Source: Alisma plantago-aquatica
Taxonomy: Eukaryota; Streptophyta; Magnoliopsida; Alismatales; Alismataceae
Assembly (NCBI GenBank): GCA_963693085.1
Contig: OY856414.1
Span: 264,005,001-264,069,000 of the forward strand
Length of the DNA: 64,000 bases
Direction: 5' to 3'
Shown piece after piece: positions 52,799-64,000 of the stretch. Numbering within the stretch: the stretch's first letter is position 1; every line of letters begins with the position of its first letter. The position numbers were made by a program, and so were the translations under genes. The notes beneath the pieces are model-generated. The model did not search any database. It saw only the letters and a list, made by a program, of their open reading frames with translations, and was not told the origin of the DNA.

Positions 52799-54042
52799 TG
52801 TTGGCATGTATGCACATAGATCTAATCATATGATAAATGTAATGGCATAACTTGTTAACGATTTGATTATTAATAAAGGAAATCTTCCAATTTATTCTAT
52901 TTTATTTAGTTATGAGATAATGAAATAGCATTATAAATGTCTAGAGAACGATATTACTCGATCATGTATGTCTTCAAGTACGTACTTGAACAATGAGATC
53001 ATACATATGTTAAAGGGTATACATTCTTATTATGTTCCTAGTTAGATGTTGTTGTGGAATGTTGATAGACAACAATAACACATAAGAATAGAGTGTTTGT
53101 TGGTTGATAACAAAATCTCATTGGTCATGATATGGAGATATCAAACTAAGCATGCAGATACTTATTAGAGAATAGTGTATTAGACAGGCACACCATGAGA
53201 GTAACACATGGAAACCATTTATATGGTGGTCATAGTTATCTCTCATAGTGTTGGTAGTGATTTTGGTTCTTATACCTAATGTCACTACACTTGTCACATG
53301 TTGTTCGGTATGCTTTGACATCATCAAACATAGTCCTGAATAAGGGTTACAATAAAGGTGATGATTGGGTGAGTGTGACACATGGGGACTGACTATGAGT
53401 GATGTAGATGGGATTTGTCCCTCCTATGGGAGTGTCATATCCTAAGCCTCTTGGATTAGAGAGACTGAAAAATGCACGGCCAAGCATATGTGAGTCAATA
53501 TGTGATATTGAGCTTACATATATCTAATACAATCTGCTCTAGCAAGAAACATAGATTGAATTTTTGAAGAGGATGAAAGATCCATGCCTCAAGTTCAATC
53601 TGGATATCAGAGTAAAGGAACTATAAAAACATTGTAACATGATAAATAGATTGTAGGTTGAAGTTTTTATCTAAATTTCCATTTACTTTGGTAGAAATGA
53701 TGTGTGACTAGGCACCGCTCATTGCTTGTAATGTCATAACTAGTTATGGACATTCACTTCCAACGTAATATGGGACCGATAGGGTCACACACATAGGTCT
53801 TGACCTAGAAGAGGAGTTTGATCTTGAATGATGATTGGATTGATTACTAAAGTGTTTAGGTATTCAATTCAAGCAACAAGTCAACTGACCAGACTCCCAA
53901 TCAATTGGCTCATGTGATGAAACAACTATTTGGAGTGTCGGGTTGATTGCATATTGAATTAGATAAGTTATACATGAACTGGGGCACCAACCGATCGGCT
54001 CACTGGGTGAACCAATTGGCTCACGTTGGGTGATATGACCGG

Positions 54043-56649
54043 TTCACTGGTACGTTTCTGCCAATGGTGTTACACACTACTCAATTGTATTTGAATAGAT
54101 GCAACTCCATAAGAAAACAACACACGAGGGGATCACTTTCAAATTTATAGTGGACCTAGTTTGACACATCTACTTAAACTAATCATACGTACCCATAAGC
54201 ATATAGTGTCGTGTTGTAGTATAGGCAAGAAGTAAGAAAAGGGTAGGTCCACAGGGAGAGAGGGGGCACTAGAGCTAAGTTAATGTGAGCTACATTCCTA
54301 AAGCGGAGTGTAGTGTTTCTAGGGTTTAAAGGTTGGTTTTGGTTGTTTACACTAAGATGGCAATTAATTAAGAGCAAGAAGAAAACTAGATTACCAGAAA
54401 CCCTAAATTACCCTAAGTAAGTTAAAACTAAGAACAAGGCAAGACAATTAACAAAACAGGAGCAAGAGGAACTACACTACATTAGCAAGGTAAATTAGCA
54501 ACTAAGAGACAAGTTAAGCACTAGAGCAAGCGAGAATCTAAACTATCACTAGCTAACAAGATTGATACAAGAAAGCTCTAAAGAACCCTAACTATTCAAG
54601 TGAATCCTAACTATCAAGAACTAAGCAATTAAAAAAGAAGTAATAAAGGAAATTAACTAAACTAGAATTAACAAGCTAACTTAATAAGGTCGGTGGTAAG
54701 CAATGACATGGATAGGTGGGTCACTTGGGAATGAAAATATGATATTATTTGGGGGGGGGGCTACATAACAAGCAACTTTTATATCTTTAATGTAGATTGC
54801 CAAATCAAACAATAAAGAAGGTTCTATTTTAACCTACCCTATGCTACTAGTTAGGGAACTAGGGCTAGGAGTAATTCTAATAGGACTTGGCAAGTCTAGG
54901 TTTATAGGGTAAGTGGTATTAGGGAAATTGAGAGCCAAGGGTAGGAATGGGGGTAGAGATGAGGGTGTTTAACCTCATGTTACTCACCATTTAGCCTTTA
55001 GAAAACTCTAGGCAATTACACTAATTACACTTATACTAGCTACTTAGATCTCACACCTACTTGTTGGAGAAGGGATATGTATGTAGGAACAAAAGGTGCT
55101 AGATAGGGATCCACTAATTGGACCTAGGAGCAATTCCTAACATAGCCACGTACATTCCATTTTCCCTTAGAAGGTAGGTGTCTTCAAGCATCACAAAACA
55201 AGCAATCCATGTTTAAAATTACAAACCACAAGCAACATAATGGGAAATGAGATAGAGGAAAGAGGCAATCATCATAGAATGGAAATATGTTCAATACAAA
55301 TTATTTTCCCCCAAAATGATATCAAAGTTACATTTTAACCCCAGACAGCCCACCACTAGGGGCTTAGATACTCACAACAAAAAAAATGAGCAAAGAACGG
55401 AAAAGAAAGGGATATATGGACATGGATCTCGGAGTAGCTTCTTCTCCTTCTATACAACGTCTTCCCTCCTCCAAGGTGGGTGAAGAGCATAGAAATGTAG
55501 GGGGTTATGGTAGAAAACCTAGAAAACTAGGTTTGTATGGTGGAAATGGAGTGGAAATGGTAGGTGAAGGTTTTGAATGCAAGGGAGCTAGCAATGAATG
55601 ATCTAGAGTATCTAGGAGGGTGCTAAGGAATCTAGGGACACTAACCCTCATATTGTGGCCTCCACTTATGTATATATAGGTGGTGGGGAGGCACTAGGGT
55701 AAGTGGGGGCAAAATGGAAAAAATAGTGGAGAAAATGGGTAGGGTTAGGTGGTCACCACAGCTGTGGTGAGGCACCACGGCCGTGTTGGGGGTTATATGG
55801 CACGATCGTGGGCTATGGGAATGGCCAAGGTGTATAGTGGAGGTAAGATGTAAGTATATGTATGGGTAGCACATCTGTGGTGGGTGCCATAGTCATGGTG
55901 GGTAGAGGGTGCCACGGCCGTGCCGGGTCGCATGATCGTGTTGGAGGAGGTTGCCACGGGAGAGGTAGCTCTGAGGTCATCTTGTCTTTGGCTAGCCATG
56001 GCTGTGGAAGTCACCACGGGTGAGGTGGCCTTCATTGGATATGGTCTTGCTTATGGCCACGACTGTGGTCATTCACGTGTAAAATGAGTCAAGTCACTGT
56101 TGATTTTGGAGTCTTGAGGAATAAATCACCACGGTCATGGTAGGGGCCACATGCGAGTTGGAATGAGCTGGCCACAACCGTTCTGATGACCACGACCACG
56201 GTGTCTTTAGTGACCACAACCACTTTTCTGATCACAACCATGGTCATTATTCATGTATAAAATTGGCGAAGTCCCTATGATGTTTGGAGCTTAATTCACC
56301 ACGACCGTGGTAATTTCCCACGACTATTTTGGGGCTTCTTTCTGCTAATCTCAACTTCAAATTCTTCATTTGACCTCCTTTTTCTTAGAATTGATTCTTG
56401 TGCATCCAAAGAGAGCTTAGGGGAGAGGTAGGTCCAATCTTGGGGTGAAAGGACCCAAATATGTTCTTCATCTCTCTCTGTTGCATCAATGCGTGCATAA
56501 GTACCCTAAAAACACACAAAAGGAGGTATACGTGAATTTGACATGAAAGTTCGCATTAGGGGACGTAGCTTGCAATCTACAATGTTTAGATGTGATTATA
56601 ATGAAAAACAACACAAGATGAAGCCCCAAAATAGGGTTGCATCATTCAC
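54043..56649. mobile_element. Solo LTR inserted in the copia 3' LTR
   Basis: The insert runs 54048-56644 (2597 bp), begins TGGTACG and ends GCATCA, so it has TG...CA ends. TTCAC flanks it on both sides (54043-54047 and 56645-56649). Removing the insert and one TTCAC restores alignment with the 5' copia LTR (46500-46530). No primer-binding site, gag or pol is inside, which fits a solo LTR left by recombination between two LTRs. The segment at 54200-54270 (GTAGTATAGGCAAG, then GGTCCACAGGGAGAG) resembles widespread plant gypsy LTR sequence, so a Ty3/gypsy origin is my inference. Open frames in the GC-rich part are products of the palindrome array. Confidence 0.82.
55750..56320. repeat. Array of CCACGGCCGTGG-type palindromes
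   Basis: The perfect 18-bp palindrome TCACCACAGCTGTGGTGA (55753-55770) is followed by many related words. Examples are CACCACGGCCGTG, GCACGATCGTGG, GCCACGGCCGTG, GCCATGGCTGTGG and CCACGACCGTGG. They are irregularly spaced over about 570 bp. The array lies within the solo LTR. Confidence 0.88.
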
Positions 56650-56975
56650 CTGGTGAACTAATCAGCTTGATCATTCCAATCGAAGGTTTTGGTGGCTTTC
56701 CCAAATTTATGAGAAAAGTTGATCATTTCACTTACTCAATTTGATTAATGCAAGAAATGAATGTTTGGAATTAATTGAAAATGAATTACCAAATTCATAT
56801 GAAATTAGAAAATAGGAGAAATGACTGATTCACATGGCAAACCGATTGGATCACGTGTGAACTGACTGGTTTGGTTGCCAACTGACCGGTTCAGTGCTCG
56901 TATGTTGTTAAAATTCATGATCTTCTGGTCCCTTTCACTCCTGCACAATCTGGGAACCCTGGCCCAAACCCCTCC

Positions 56976-56983
56976 TATAAATA
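56976..56983 (+). promoter_or_regulatory. TATA box of the copia 3' LTR
   Basis: CTCCTATAAATATAGGGG is a good TATA box. The corresponding 5' LTR position reads TAGAAATA and is damaged. Confidence 0.65.
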
Positions 56984-57537
56984 TAGGGGTACTGGGGGCT
57001 TCTCAGACACGTCAATTGCCTCTGTCATTGTTTGTCCTCTCTGGTTTTGGTAACCAATAGAGAGCTTGAGCAAGTCCTACATGATAAAGGGAGGGACAAC
57101 AAGGGAGAACAATCGCAAGAGAGAAAGTTGGTGACTAGTACACCAACAGGAAGGACAACTCCTTCTTATCCATTCTAGCAGGATGACAGGAGTTCTAGGC
57201 AGTCCGTGTGGACTTATCTAAAGGTGAGGTGGCCTTTACCCATCACTAGGAGGACAATGACAACCAACTATCTATGGCAAGACTAGGAGCTGTTAGAGAT
57301 GCTATTTGAGTTTTCTGTCCATGAAGGAACCAAATACAAGTCCCAGTGCAACTAGAAGATATTTGCACCTCTACAACGATGGGGAAATGTTGCTGGACTT
57401 GATCCAAGACCAGGTACATTCTTAAAACCGTCCTTTCCATCATATAGTTGTTAATGCGATCTACTAGTTTATGGGTAATATGGCAGTAATTTTTTTTGTT
57501 TCTGCTGCCTACTCTCTAGCCATATTTCCCTATGACA

Positions 57538-58498
57538 AGAGCCATATTTTTTCTTGTATATGTCATCCTATAAAACTATCATAGAACTCCTAGAGTACAA
57601 AACAACAATTATAACAATATAGTACATGTTTCTCATCAGATATAGTGGAACAAGACATTATTTCACTAGTGGAGAGCTTTACAATGACATAAATCATATG
57701 TTAGATCAACTGAATTGGTTAAGTCTGGTAGAAGTAACCACAAGGAATAATGACGTATACATAGCCAAAAGAAGTATTTGTGTAGTGTTGTAAAAGTGAC
57801 TTCTTAGCCCCATGATACCCACAATCAACTTGGAGTCCAACCTTATAAATGGGAATGCTAGTGAACTCATATTCACAAGGACTACATGAGGGTGTTGATC
57901 GAACACATGCATGCATCATGTAGGGTGTCTCTAGGCTCATCATGGGATCATGGAATATCTTTGGTATTCAATGTATTTCTATACCAAAACATAATATATC
58001 AATCTTTTCTCTAATCAAAGTATAATCAATCAAATGTGATATGCATTTTACTTTACATGATGTGTAAATGATCATATATATCATGGACATATTGATTCAT
58101 ATGCATAAGACACATGGCGTGATATGCTTGGTATTATGTTAAGTGCATGGTCAAACATATATGGCATACAAATGAATGCAACCTTAAATAGTCTCATACT
58201 TGGTCATAAATGGAACTTGTATCTGGTTAAAGTATAGGTTATATTTGCATATCTAATTGAATGTATCTTGTAAAAAATATGTCTATCTCCTTGAATGATT
58301 TCATTGGTTGAGTGAAATAGTTCATTGTCTCTTCACATTTGAAAATGATAAAAAAATTGAGAGTAAAAAATAATTCAACATCAATTACATATGTGTAGCT
58401 ATGATATTTAGGGAAAATTTATATATTATCTTAGTTTATCATGTGGATATAACCTATATCTAAGAGAGTCTCTCTATATCTATTTCTCTCTCTAACTC
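57538..58498. other. AT-rich sequence with no supported gene
   Basis: Nothing recognisable on either strand beyond low-complexity TCTCTATATC-type sequence near 58470-58500. Confidence 0.5.
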
Positions 58499-61280
58499 TA
58501 TAACGACCCCCTCCCTAATTATCCCATATTTAGATGAATTGATAGGGAAAGGGCCATTATCATATTTATAAAATCGAGGTTTAGCAATTAACCAAAACAA
58601 ATTTCAAAATTTACAAAATTGGAAAAGAGTTTGGTAGCAATATGAAAGATAAACTCTCCAGAAACGAGTTTCATGATATGAAAATCTATTGTTTGGACAT
58701 GAAATAAAAACTATCTATCTAAATCCTCCATGATAACTTTAAGCATTTTTCCTTTTGGTGCCTTCTTCTCTAGTAGTCTAATTTGCAAAACAATAATAGT
58801 TTAAGCTAAACTGTTGTGAAAAAAAACACTATTAGTATATGAATATATACTGGTATGTGGGGTGCAAGCAAAATGTTACACATAAGTGTAACAACATAAT
58901 CACAACAGTTCATGTTACAAAATCAAAATTACATCCTTGTCATAACTTCTGAACCTTGTTTTACTTAAATATTTAGGAATACCCTTTCCTAGGGTTTTGC
59001 CCCTACAGTGGACTTAGGCCACCTTCCCAATCCTGGGCGTGGTTCCATATTGGCCCTCCCACTCATGGGCTTGGCCCTTTAAACCTTCCCAATCATGGGC
59101 TTTATCATGTCATGTCAACGAATTTCTTTCTCTATTCAGACCTCCCGAGTTAGTATGAGGGGTTTGTGTAAGTTACTCCTTTTATAGAATGTGATACTGA
59201 TATGGACTTTATAGATTGTAGAGAAGTAAATAAATATCCAAATGTATAATTTGCAATCGAACCATGAAAACTCTGAGAAACCATGAAGTTGGTTAAGGAG
59301 GGTAATCATAGGCCTAAACACATAACTTTCTCACATGTAACTTAAAGTTCAAGTAATCAGGTGTAGTTTGAGAAAAAAAAACAAGAAATCACCCTAAAAT
59401 CTATACATAACACTAAGTATTACTATTTTGTTCATAAACTCACATTAAGATTAAATTGGGTTCCAAGTTCAGGTTTTGGGGTCTAATTAGGGTTTTGTCT
59501 TCCCAAACCCTAATTACCACTTGTAATGCCTTTTAACTTACAAACCCTAATTTGATGTTATATGCATCATTAATCTCAAATTAAATCAAAGATTTCCTTT
59601 TTATCCAAAAAGACTAAACTTTATCCATCAAAGTCATTTAAGCATATTATGATCATTATAACCAAGAAATTAGGGTTTCCATGCGTTTAATACATTAAAG
59701 TTAGTAACTTAAGGTACTTTTAGAATTCAAATAAGATCTATATATTTAAACTAATTTCATTGCAATCCTTGTAAACTTTTGATAAACTTTCATATATTAT
59801 TTGTCATTATCAGATATTCCTATGATTTTAGCAAGATTATGCAATAATCTAATTATTTCACTGGAGAGGATAACATTTACCATAAAAGAAAAGATGAGGA
59901 AAAAGGTCGACCATCAATTTGTTGGTCAATTGTTGACCCAATCCTCGATCTCACGGCCGATAAGGAATCACCTCCCAGGCATGTGCGAGAGTAAAAAGAA
60001 GAGAAAGATGGAACAGATCGACTCACAACTGCTAGATTCTAGTTAAGCTTTGACTTAAACCCAAGATCAAAGGCCATACTTTGTCCCCACGACTCAATGT
60101 TTGTGTGTAAGGAATGATGGTGTTGCCATGGTGCTGCAGTGGTGTAAAAAGAGCAAAAAGGGTAGAGGTCGGGAAAGGGGAATCCAAGTTGCCGATGGTG
60201 TTCATCGAGTGCTTATGAAGTCGGGGATGAGGTTTATATAGAGTACATAGGTGATATTAGGTTTTCTAGTGGTGAAAGGAGATAGAGCTTATTGATGAAG
60301 TTTATCTCATCCAACATGGAACTAGTTGACCCCTTTAAATAGTCTTCCAATTTAGTTTCATGAGGGGAAGCTATCAATGCAACATTTTTTCGAAGAAATC
60401 TAAAGTAGAGAGGAATTGGAAGGTTGGGGCTCAGGTGAATAGTACCCACCCTTTTCCTAATCTGCTCAGGGTAGGTATATATGTCATCGATCCCCGATCA
60501 AATGGTCCATAGGTCACTGAAAAAATGAAGAGGTAGGGCCCTTGTTCTAAATTTGGAAAAAAACAACTCGTGACATTTAATTCCTTGCCCAATAATTCTC
60601 CTAACTTTACGAAAACTTCCTTAATTCATATCTCTCTCCCCTATTATCCAACTAATCCCAAATTTTGAAGGATAGTCTTAATTACTTTTATCTAGATGTG
60701 GGTGATTTCTTTCAAGTCTTATTTTTCTTTGATTGCCTCAGTCCTTAACTTGAACACTTTGCTAAAATCATGTAGTTGAGGTCATCCGTTAGTGGACTAA
60801 TTCAACCTTCTAGATATTGTAATCCATAATAAAAAATATAAAGACACTTTCCTTTATCTCCAAGTCTCCCCTTTATATCATTTATTTAAGGCACTAAATT
60901 AATTCTTCTCTCTTCCCAACTTGGCTATATTTCTTATTTTGATGACTTTTCTTATTAAAAACCATATGGAAACAAAACCCATCCATTTGTTTCCTTCAAC
61001 ACCACTTTTATAGAAAACTCCACATAATTCCACATGTAAATTATGAATTATCCATTACCTTTAGTAATTCACTTAATATTGGATTTTCTCTCTTTTCATT
61101 TCCATACCTATTATTGGTTTATTGAAAAAATAGCAAAATAATGAAAACCATTGCAAAGGAAGATTTGCAAATTCAATTCATACTTTTAAAACAAATCACA
61201 CCAAGTTTCATATATGTCCTTAATATTCAAATATTTGCATTTCAAATATGTAAATACATGTGAAAAAACATGTTATAACA
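58499..61280 (-). mobile_element. Probable solo LTR of a gypsy element (minus strand)
   Basis: On the minus strand the stretch begins TGTTATAACATG (61280) and ends GGGAGGGGGTCGTTATA (58499). The end closely resembles GGGAGGCGGGGTCGTTACA of the LTR at 33658-36897, with the terminal CA changed to TA. A TATATAAACC box at about 60233-60242 sits roughly 1.04 kb from the start, a spacing similar to that LTR. No primer-binding site lies beyond 58499 and no gag or pol is present. A target duplication could not be matched, so the edges are tentative. Confidence 0.4.
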
Positions 61281-64000
61281 CTCTTTATTCATATCTCTCT
61301 TGATACATCATTCTTATTTCAATGATTTTTTCATTCTTTCTCTTCACTATTCTCTAGAAAATGTGGTGTGTCTCTATTGTATGTGAAATCATTTTATTAT
61401 GGGGGGCGAATATAGACAACCTACACATATGTAGATGGATGTGGTGTTTTCTAAGGTAGGTATTATACACGGTTCAAACAAATATGTTTAATTTTTCTTT
61501 TATATTTGATCATGTTGGTGTTTTCTTGTAAAGCTTTATACACTGCATATACTAAGTATATTCCTCAAAATTAGTTGTCATTGTATTTTACCATTATTAC
61601 ATGTTATATGGCCTTTTTCCCAGCCATATATATAGAAGAGTAGTATGGAAAAGGAAGTTAAAGTGTATGCATAGAACATACACATATAAAGGATGAATAA
61701 TATATAATGATAAGGCACACATGGAAAAAAGGATAAGGTCTTTTTTCATTTATTGTACACTTATTTGAGTTCTCATAACAATGAATCTCTTTGGAGTCAA
61801 TCACCTCCCATGAATCGTGTATTGTCTCTCGATTCTTGTAAGAGTATGGGGTAAAGCAATCTTTTATCTCATGTAGAACTCCACACACACAAATAATTAA
61901 TTTCCATTGAACACAACAAAAACAAAAATACAACAGTATATTTAGTAAATAAAATAGAAGAAAAAATATTGCACATTTGAGGACTTTGTGATGGTATTAG
62001 TATACCTCATGGAGCAGAAAGGAAGAAGAAGACACATTTCTTCCATAGAAATTCCACTTAACAAGGAAAGAATTTACTTATAGTATGTTGCTAGTGAAAA
62101 AAATGGGATATCTATAAAAGGATGCTGCCAACACCTAAGCACCAAAATAGGTCATTTCCCCCCTTCAACAATATTATCCCACGAGTTCACACATTTCTTT
62201 CTATAGGATTACAAAAAAAAATATAAACTACCAACATGTTATAACATTTATATTACAAGATAATATCACATATTGTGCTTACTTTAGGCCAAAAAGTATA
62301 GAGGCAAATTAATTTAGTAATTAAAATTAGATAATGGCCCTTTCAGGTGAAGTACCACTGCATCCTATGGTAGAAATTCACCAAATTAATTGTACAAAAA
62401 TTGATTTAGTTGCAATAAACTCATGCATTATATGTATTAAAAAATTCATAAAACAGACAAATCTTAAAAAGAAATATTAATAGGTACTACATAAAGGGAT
62501 GTATTAGGTGAAATAAAACAACAAACAAAACAAAAAGGAAACAATTGGATTCAAATATTGATCTGAAATGAGCCTATGTATAGGTGCACTGATTGATAAA
62601 TGTTGTGAATAAAAAGTGCCAGTAGAGTGTAATGTTGAACTAGTGCCAACAGAGTGTAATGTTGAACTAGTTACAGGTGCCAATAAGAGGGCAATGACAA
62701 ACTTTCACTTGGACAGTACAGTTTCCTAGAAAACTATTATTGAAATACTAAGCACACAACAACACTATATGTTTATATAAAATGAAGAAGATCATAATAA
62801 AGGATTGGAGTGGTTGAGGACTTTGTAAATACAACAATATAAGTAGTAGAGCAACAAAGAAGAGGAAGCATATGTATACATGTTGAACACACATATCAAG
62901 GAAGAACAACACATTTTGGTGTGATGTAATTGGTTAAAAAGGTCCTCCATATGGAAGAACAAAGTCAATACATTGGTTCCCTAATTAACCATTCCCCCTT
63001 TGGTATAATTTTCCTTTGAGTTTCTAAACAACAAAATTTGATTCTGCCAATGTAATTGGATAGACATAATAGAATGACTAATTATTGAAACTCTGTTTTT
63101 TGACGAATTTGGTTGTTGAATGAGTGAAACAATGACAAGTATCAATCAAGATGACTAATGAATAAAAAATGAATATTCAAATGAACTTCAAAATTGGAAG
63201 ATATTTTGTAATGAACTATGGGTGTAATCATGGTCACTAAAATCTAGTTTTAAGGCTCTAAAGGTCACCCTAGAGTGAGAGAAATGAACTTGAATATCTT
63301 TGTTTTGTGAGTGCAAAATAACATATGTATAGATAATAAAAAGATGATTCATATACATTACTCAACATATACAACCAACCATGGGAGTTATGACCACTTC
63401 CATGAAAAAATACCAACATATGATTCAATAATCAAAATGAAGACAAATGTCACATGATGAATTAGCAAAATATGACTATATCTCTCAGGATTATAAGTCA
63501 TTGTTGCATGATTCAAACATAAAATCACTCAACAAGAAGGTTGCAAACTAGAGTGAACATTGAACTCATGAAAAATTCATTATATATAACCTTTGTTGGG
63601 ATGTCACTAGGGTACAACCTAGAAACTGCATGAAATTGATCCCCCATCATCGAAGGTGAGTTTATACATGAAAATGCATCAAAAAAGTTGATGTGGTAGT
63701 GATCCATGTTTGTATATAGAATAAAACCCAACTAAACCTGACCCACATGCCAACTAGGGATAAGGTGAAGCTGGGTAGGTATAAGTGTGCGACCCACTTT
63801 GAGGAAGTCAAATACCACCTTAAACCAGTCATGACTCAGCTGACTCAGGCCAAACTAGACCCCGGGTGGCTAGGTGCCTACTTGTCACACGCCCCACCAT
63901 TCTTGCCTACTTGATGCCCACTAGAGAATACCAAACCCCTTTCAAGAATCCTATAGAAGGTAGGATATGCACTGTCACATGTCCAATATTGGACGTGCAT
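61281..64000. other. AT-rich sequence with no supported gene
   Basis: No coding region, RNA gene or element end could be supported. A short duplication of the block around GAGTGTAATGTTGAACTAG lies at about 62622-62672. The last 250 bases are somewhat GC-richer but unassigned. Confidence 0.45.

Larger units (their letters stand above)
45260..57537 (+). mobile_element. Decayed Ty1/copia retrotransposon carrying a nested solo LTR
   Basis: Direct LTRs (45260-47387 and 52799 to about 57537) flank gag, protease, integrase, RT and RNase H in that order. Integrase before RT defines Ty1/copia. The 3' LTR is enlarged by a 2.6-kb insertion (54048-56644); without it the two LTRs are both about 2.1 kb. 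No matching target duplication was found, so an edge has been altered. Coding regions have stops, several frameshifts and altered active-site residues. The LTRs are visibly more diverged than those of the chromovirus at 6499. The bases CTGTTGG at the 3' LTR start lack a clear polypurine tract (AAGTAAGAGTC). Confidence 0.9.
52799..57537 (+). repeat. 3' LTR of the copia element, interrupted
   Basis: Starts TGTTGGCATGTATGC and ends near TTCCCTATGACA. It matches the 5' LTR on both sides of the insertion at 54048-56644. Its TATA box is intact (56976-56983). Confidence 0.87.

Noticed and set aside
54755..54770. G-run (GGGGGGGGGG) as a quadruplex or origin
   Set aside because: A single homopolymer run without further G-tracts nearby; it may also be a sequencing artefact.
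55641..56035. Overlapping His/Thr/Ser-rich open frames
   Set aside because: They are translations of the CCACGGCCGTGG palindrome array in the solo LTR and carry no independent evidence of coding.

Overview
The window looks like nuclear DNA from a flowering plant, and almost everything recognisable in it is transposable element. The evidence is Ty3/gypsy chromovirus and Ty1/copia proteins of plant type, primer-binding sites matching plant initiator tRNA-Met, kilobase-scale LTRs, a small hAT-type DNA element and an AT-rich background. I found no intact host gene, no rRNA or tRNA gene and no CRISPR array. I cannot name the species.

Layout. (1) 1-5073: right-hand part of a minus-strand Ty3/gypsy element, with its 5' LTR (649-5073), primer-binding site and the first codons of gag, cut off at about 240. 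(2) 6499-19263: a structurally complete plus-strand chromovirus of Tekay/Del type, with two LTRs of about 4 kb, gag-PR-RT-RNase H-INT-chromodomain and an ATATC target duplication. Its pol is one continuous frame broken by 13 in-frame stops, all TAG or TGA. (3) 23520-24557: a 1.04-kb non-autonomous hAT-like element with an 8-bp target duplication. (4) 27938-28213: seven consecutive units of about 40 bp, each built as a hairpin. (5) 28222-44903: an old minus-strand LTR element without recognisable coding sequence. Its right LTR was split by (6) 33658-44430, a plus-strand gypsy element with 3.24-kb LTRs and a GTAAC target duplication, whose interior keeps only integrase and chromodomain-like debris. 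(7) 45260 to about 57537: a decayed Ty1/copia element whose 3' LTR was hit by (8) a 2.6-kb solo LTR (54048-56644, TTCAC target duplication). (9) 58499-61280: a probable minus-strand solo LTR. The remaining stretches are AT-rich and unassigned.

How it fits together. The order of insertion can be read directly: element 6 landed in element 5, and solo LTR 8 landed in copia element 7. Replication proteins survive only as relics. The chromovirus decayed mainly by C-to-T-type changes at CG and CHG sites, which fits long-term methylation. The copia element decayed by frameshifts as well as substitutions, including loss of both integrase aspartates. Several unrelated elements each carry their own array of short, CG-containing inverted repeats in the LTR or leader. 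That recurrent pattern, together with the 40-bp hairpin array, is the least explained structure here.
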